Shown here piece after piece: positions 62,581 to 64,000 of a stretch of DNA of 64,000 bases (position 1 is its first letter; the number at the start of each line of letters is the position of its first letter). The DNA lies in contig JARGFQ010000003.1 in NCBI GenBank assembly GCA_029210565.1, positions 186,001 through 250,000 on the forward strand, given 5' to 3'. Under the pieces are notes generated by a model. It did no database searches, was not told the DNA's origin, and worked only from the letters and a program-made list of their open reading frames with translations. A program made the position numbers and the translations under genes. Source of the DNA: Bacteroidales bacterium. GTDB lineage: Bacteria; Bacteroidota; Bacteroidia; Bacteroidales; VadinHA17.

Positions 62581-62587
62581 AAAAGTA
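62580..62587 (-). promoter_or_regulatory. -7 promoter element of arsR
   Basis: On the minus strand TACTTTTG matches TAnnTTTG and touches operator D. Confidence 0.5.
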
Positions 62588-62672
62588 GTGTTTTTTTAAT
62601 ATCAGGATCTATCCATCGAAAAAAATCATAACGAACCACCAAAACCGGATAGATGTTGCACAGCATCAGACA

Positions 62673-62702
62673 TTGCAAATTACGGCTGACATGTTATATT
62701 TA
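62673..62702 (+). promoter_or_regulatory. Promoter of the racemase-like lipoprotein gene
   Basis: TTG, 19 bases, then TATATTTA, which matches the -33/-7 arrangement of Bacteroidota promoters with one change in the -7 box. It lies 32 bases before the ATG at 62734. Confidence 0.45.
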
Positions 62703-62733
62703 TGGAACATAATTCACCCCTAACCGGCCAGAC

Positions 62734-64000
62734 ATGGAAAACCATCTCTCTATCAGAAGTATCATTTCGGTTGCCCTTTTAACGCTGATCCTTATCTCCT
62801 GTGACAAACCCGGCGGAATCGGGGATGCCATAATTAATCACCCGCGCAGTTACTATTATATCGACTTCAAAAATTATCCTTCAGACAACACTTCACTGCC
62901 GATAGGTGTCTTCGACTCCGGAACCGGAGGACTGTCGGTTCTTGCAGATATCATCAACCATGAGGAGCTTGCAAAGGAATCTTATATATACTACGGCGAT
63001 CTTGCCAACATGCCCTACGGAAGCTATGCCCTCGAGGACAACACTCCGCTACTCATTGAACATGTCATGAAAGATGTTCAGTTCCTCCTGGGTAATAAAT
63101 ACTACCGCTCTGCCGATGCGCGCAAATATGAGACTGACAAGAGTCTTGTCAAGGCCATAGTTATTGCATGCAACACGGCAACCGCCTATGCCCTCGACAC
63201 CGTCAGGCACTTTCTCTCAGAGGCCGGCTCCGATATCGGCGTCATTGGGGTGGTGGAAGCGGGTGCTCTGGGTGCTTTCGGAAATTTCTCTCCGGGAGAG
63301 AACGGCACAATAGCTGTAATGGCTACTGACGGAACAGTAAGGTCAGGGGCCTATCCCCGGAGCATAATTAAAGTTAACAAAGCTGATGGGCAAGAAGAGG
63401 AGATACAGGTATTCCAGCAGGCAGGCATAGGCATTGCAGAGGCCATAGACGAGAGTGCTGAGGCTATTGACAGGAAAGCCACAGCCCCCCGACCGGGTTA
63501 CAGGGGTCCTTCAGATACCTGCACAGGAGAGATGAAGATAGACCTCCGGCTATGGAACCGTTATGATTTTGACTTTGAAAACAGCGCGATGCTCTTTGAA
63601 GGTGACACTGCAGCTCCGGAAAGCATTCAGATCAACTCGGTTGAAAACTATATCGCCTTCCATGTTGTGAGCCTGATGGAAAAAATCAGGAACACCCCGG
63701 AAGCCCTGCCTCTTAACTCAGTAGTGCTGGCATGCACCCATTATCCCTTTTTCTTTGAGACTTTCAGGAAGGAGTTTGAACGCCTGAGGAATTTTCGGGA
63801 AAACGGTGTATATATTTACCGATCACTGATAGCGGAGGACCTGATCCTGGTCAACCCGGCCTCGGTAGTCGCAGAGCAGCTTTATGCTCACCTGGCCGAC
63901 AAAAACTTGCTGAACAACACCGGATTGAGTGCAACCGAATTCTATGTAAGCGTGCCGAACGTTCTCAACAGGAAGGTAGAGTTGCGCGACGACGGTTCAT
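62734..64000 (+). CDS. Glutamate racemase-like lipoprotein (partial, runs off the window)
   Basis: 422 residues are present and no stop is reached. A lipoprotein signal (SIISVALLTLILISC, Cys23) is followed by a complete set of MurI motifs: VFDSGTGGLSVL (Asp61), YYGDLANMPYG, the first catalytic Cys in IACNTATAYA (C146), GVVEAGALGA, and the second catalytic Cys in LACTHYPFF (C334), with an extra segment of about 100 residues between them. MurI makes D-glutamate for peptidoglycan and is normally cytoplasmic and about 270 residues long. The protein would act in the periplasm or at the outer membrane. The reaction is inferred from the intact motifs. Confidence 0.85.
   Translation, partial: MENHLSIRSIISVALLTLILISCDKPGGIGDAIINHPRSYYYIDFKNYPSDNTSLPIGVFDSGTGGLSVLADIINHEELAKESYIYYGDLANMPYGSYALEDNTPLLIEHVMKDVQFLLGNKYYRSADARKYETDKSLVKAIVIACNTATAYALDTVRHFLSEAGSDIGVIGVVEAGALGAFGNFSPGENGTIAVMATDGTVRSGAYPRSIIKVNKADGQEEEIQVFQQAGIGIAEAIDESAEAIDRKATAPRPGYRGPSDTCTGEMKIDLRLWNRYDFDFENSAMLFEGDTAAPESIQINSVENYIAFHVVSLMEKIRNTPEALPLNSVVLACTHYPFFFETFRKEFERLRNFRENGVYIYRSLIAEDLILVNPASVVAEQLYAHLADKNLLNNTGLSATEFYVSVPNVLNRKVELRDDGS

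Noticed and set aside
1..64000. tRNA, rRNA, CRISPR arrays, insertion sequences or prophage
   Set aside because: No cloverleaf, rRNA stretch, spaced direct repeats of CRISPR type, transposase or phage protein was recognised on either strand. A covariance-model scan would be needed to exclude small RNAs.

Overview
The window looks like a chromosomal segment of a Bacteroidota bacterium, most likely of the order Bacteroidales. The basis is gene content and style: TonB-dependent outer-membrane machinery, a GH109-type exported enzyme, an exported sulfatase, a DoxX protein followed by tpiA, an RprX/RprY-like two-component pair, several TAnnTTTG (-7) promoter elements, and starts without strong Shine-Dalgarno sequences. 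I saw no rRNA, tRNA, CRISPR array, transposase or phage gene. The taxonomic call is inference from gene families, since there is no rRNA.

Layout. 0-10 kb: an exonuclease/GIY-YIG fusion, a DUF47-PiT phosphate uptake pair, a Tat-exported GH109 enzyme, two divergent glycosyltransferases, mltG and cardiolipin synthase. 10-23 kb: a small outer-membrane barrel, a TlpA-like thioredoxin, ssb, the iorA/iorB ketoacid oxidoreductase, a TonB-dependent receptor with its own TonB-like protein, an SRAP abasic-site protein, a serine hydrolase, and an exported ankyrin protein overlapping a small lipoprotein. 23-34 kb: folP-cdaA, tmk-DoxX-tpiA followed by a 1497-residue exported protein of unknown function, a phosphodiesterase and rsmE. 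33-47 kb: an SPFH / ribbon-helix-helix / zinc-ribbon operon behind a perfect palindrome, a methyltransferase, two zinc-peptidase lipoproteins, an ECF sigma factor, uvrA, a sulfatase, a prolidase-type lipoprotein and a DUF1295 membrane protein.

47-62.6 kb is a metal and metalloid resistance island. It holds a rhodanese-like/arsC/arsM/acr3 operon for inorganic arsenic. Next come a two-component system, a Cys-rich exported protein and a three-part heavy-metal RND pump with a His-containing small protein. Last is an arsR-arsE-arsF-arsG-permease operon resembling the organoarsenical arsEFG system. Four copies of one inverted repeat, ATTTCG-N8-CGAAAT (the fourth with one mismatch), lie in front of arsR, arsE, the permease and the distant rhodanese/arsC operon. 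One ArsR may therefore control both arsenic loci, which lie about 12 kb apart with the RND pump between them.

The window ends inside a lipoprotein version of glutamate racemase, an enzyme normally found in the cytoplasm. Other points of interest are four NTAAC half-sites phased at 10-11 bp between the sensor kinase and the Cys-rich protein, a rhodanese without its catalytic cysteine, alternative hairpins between iorA and iorB, and three kinds of degenerate short-unit repeats between genes.
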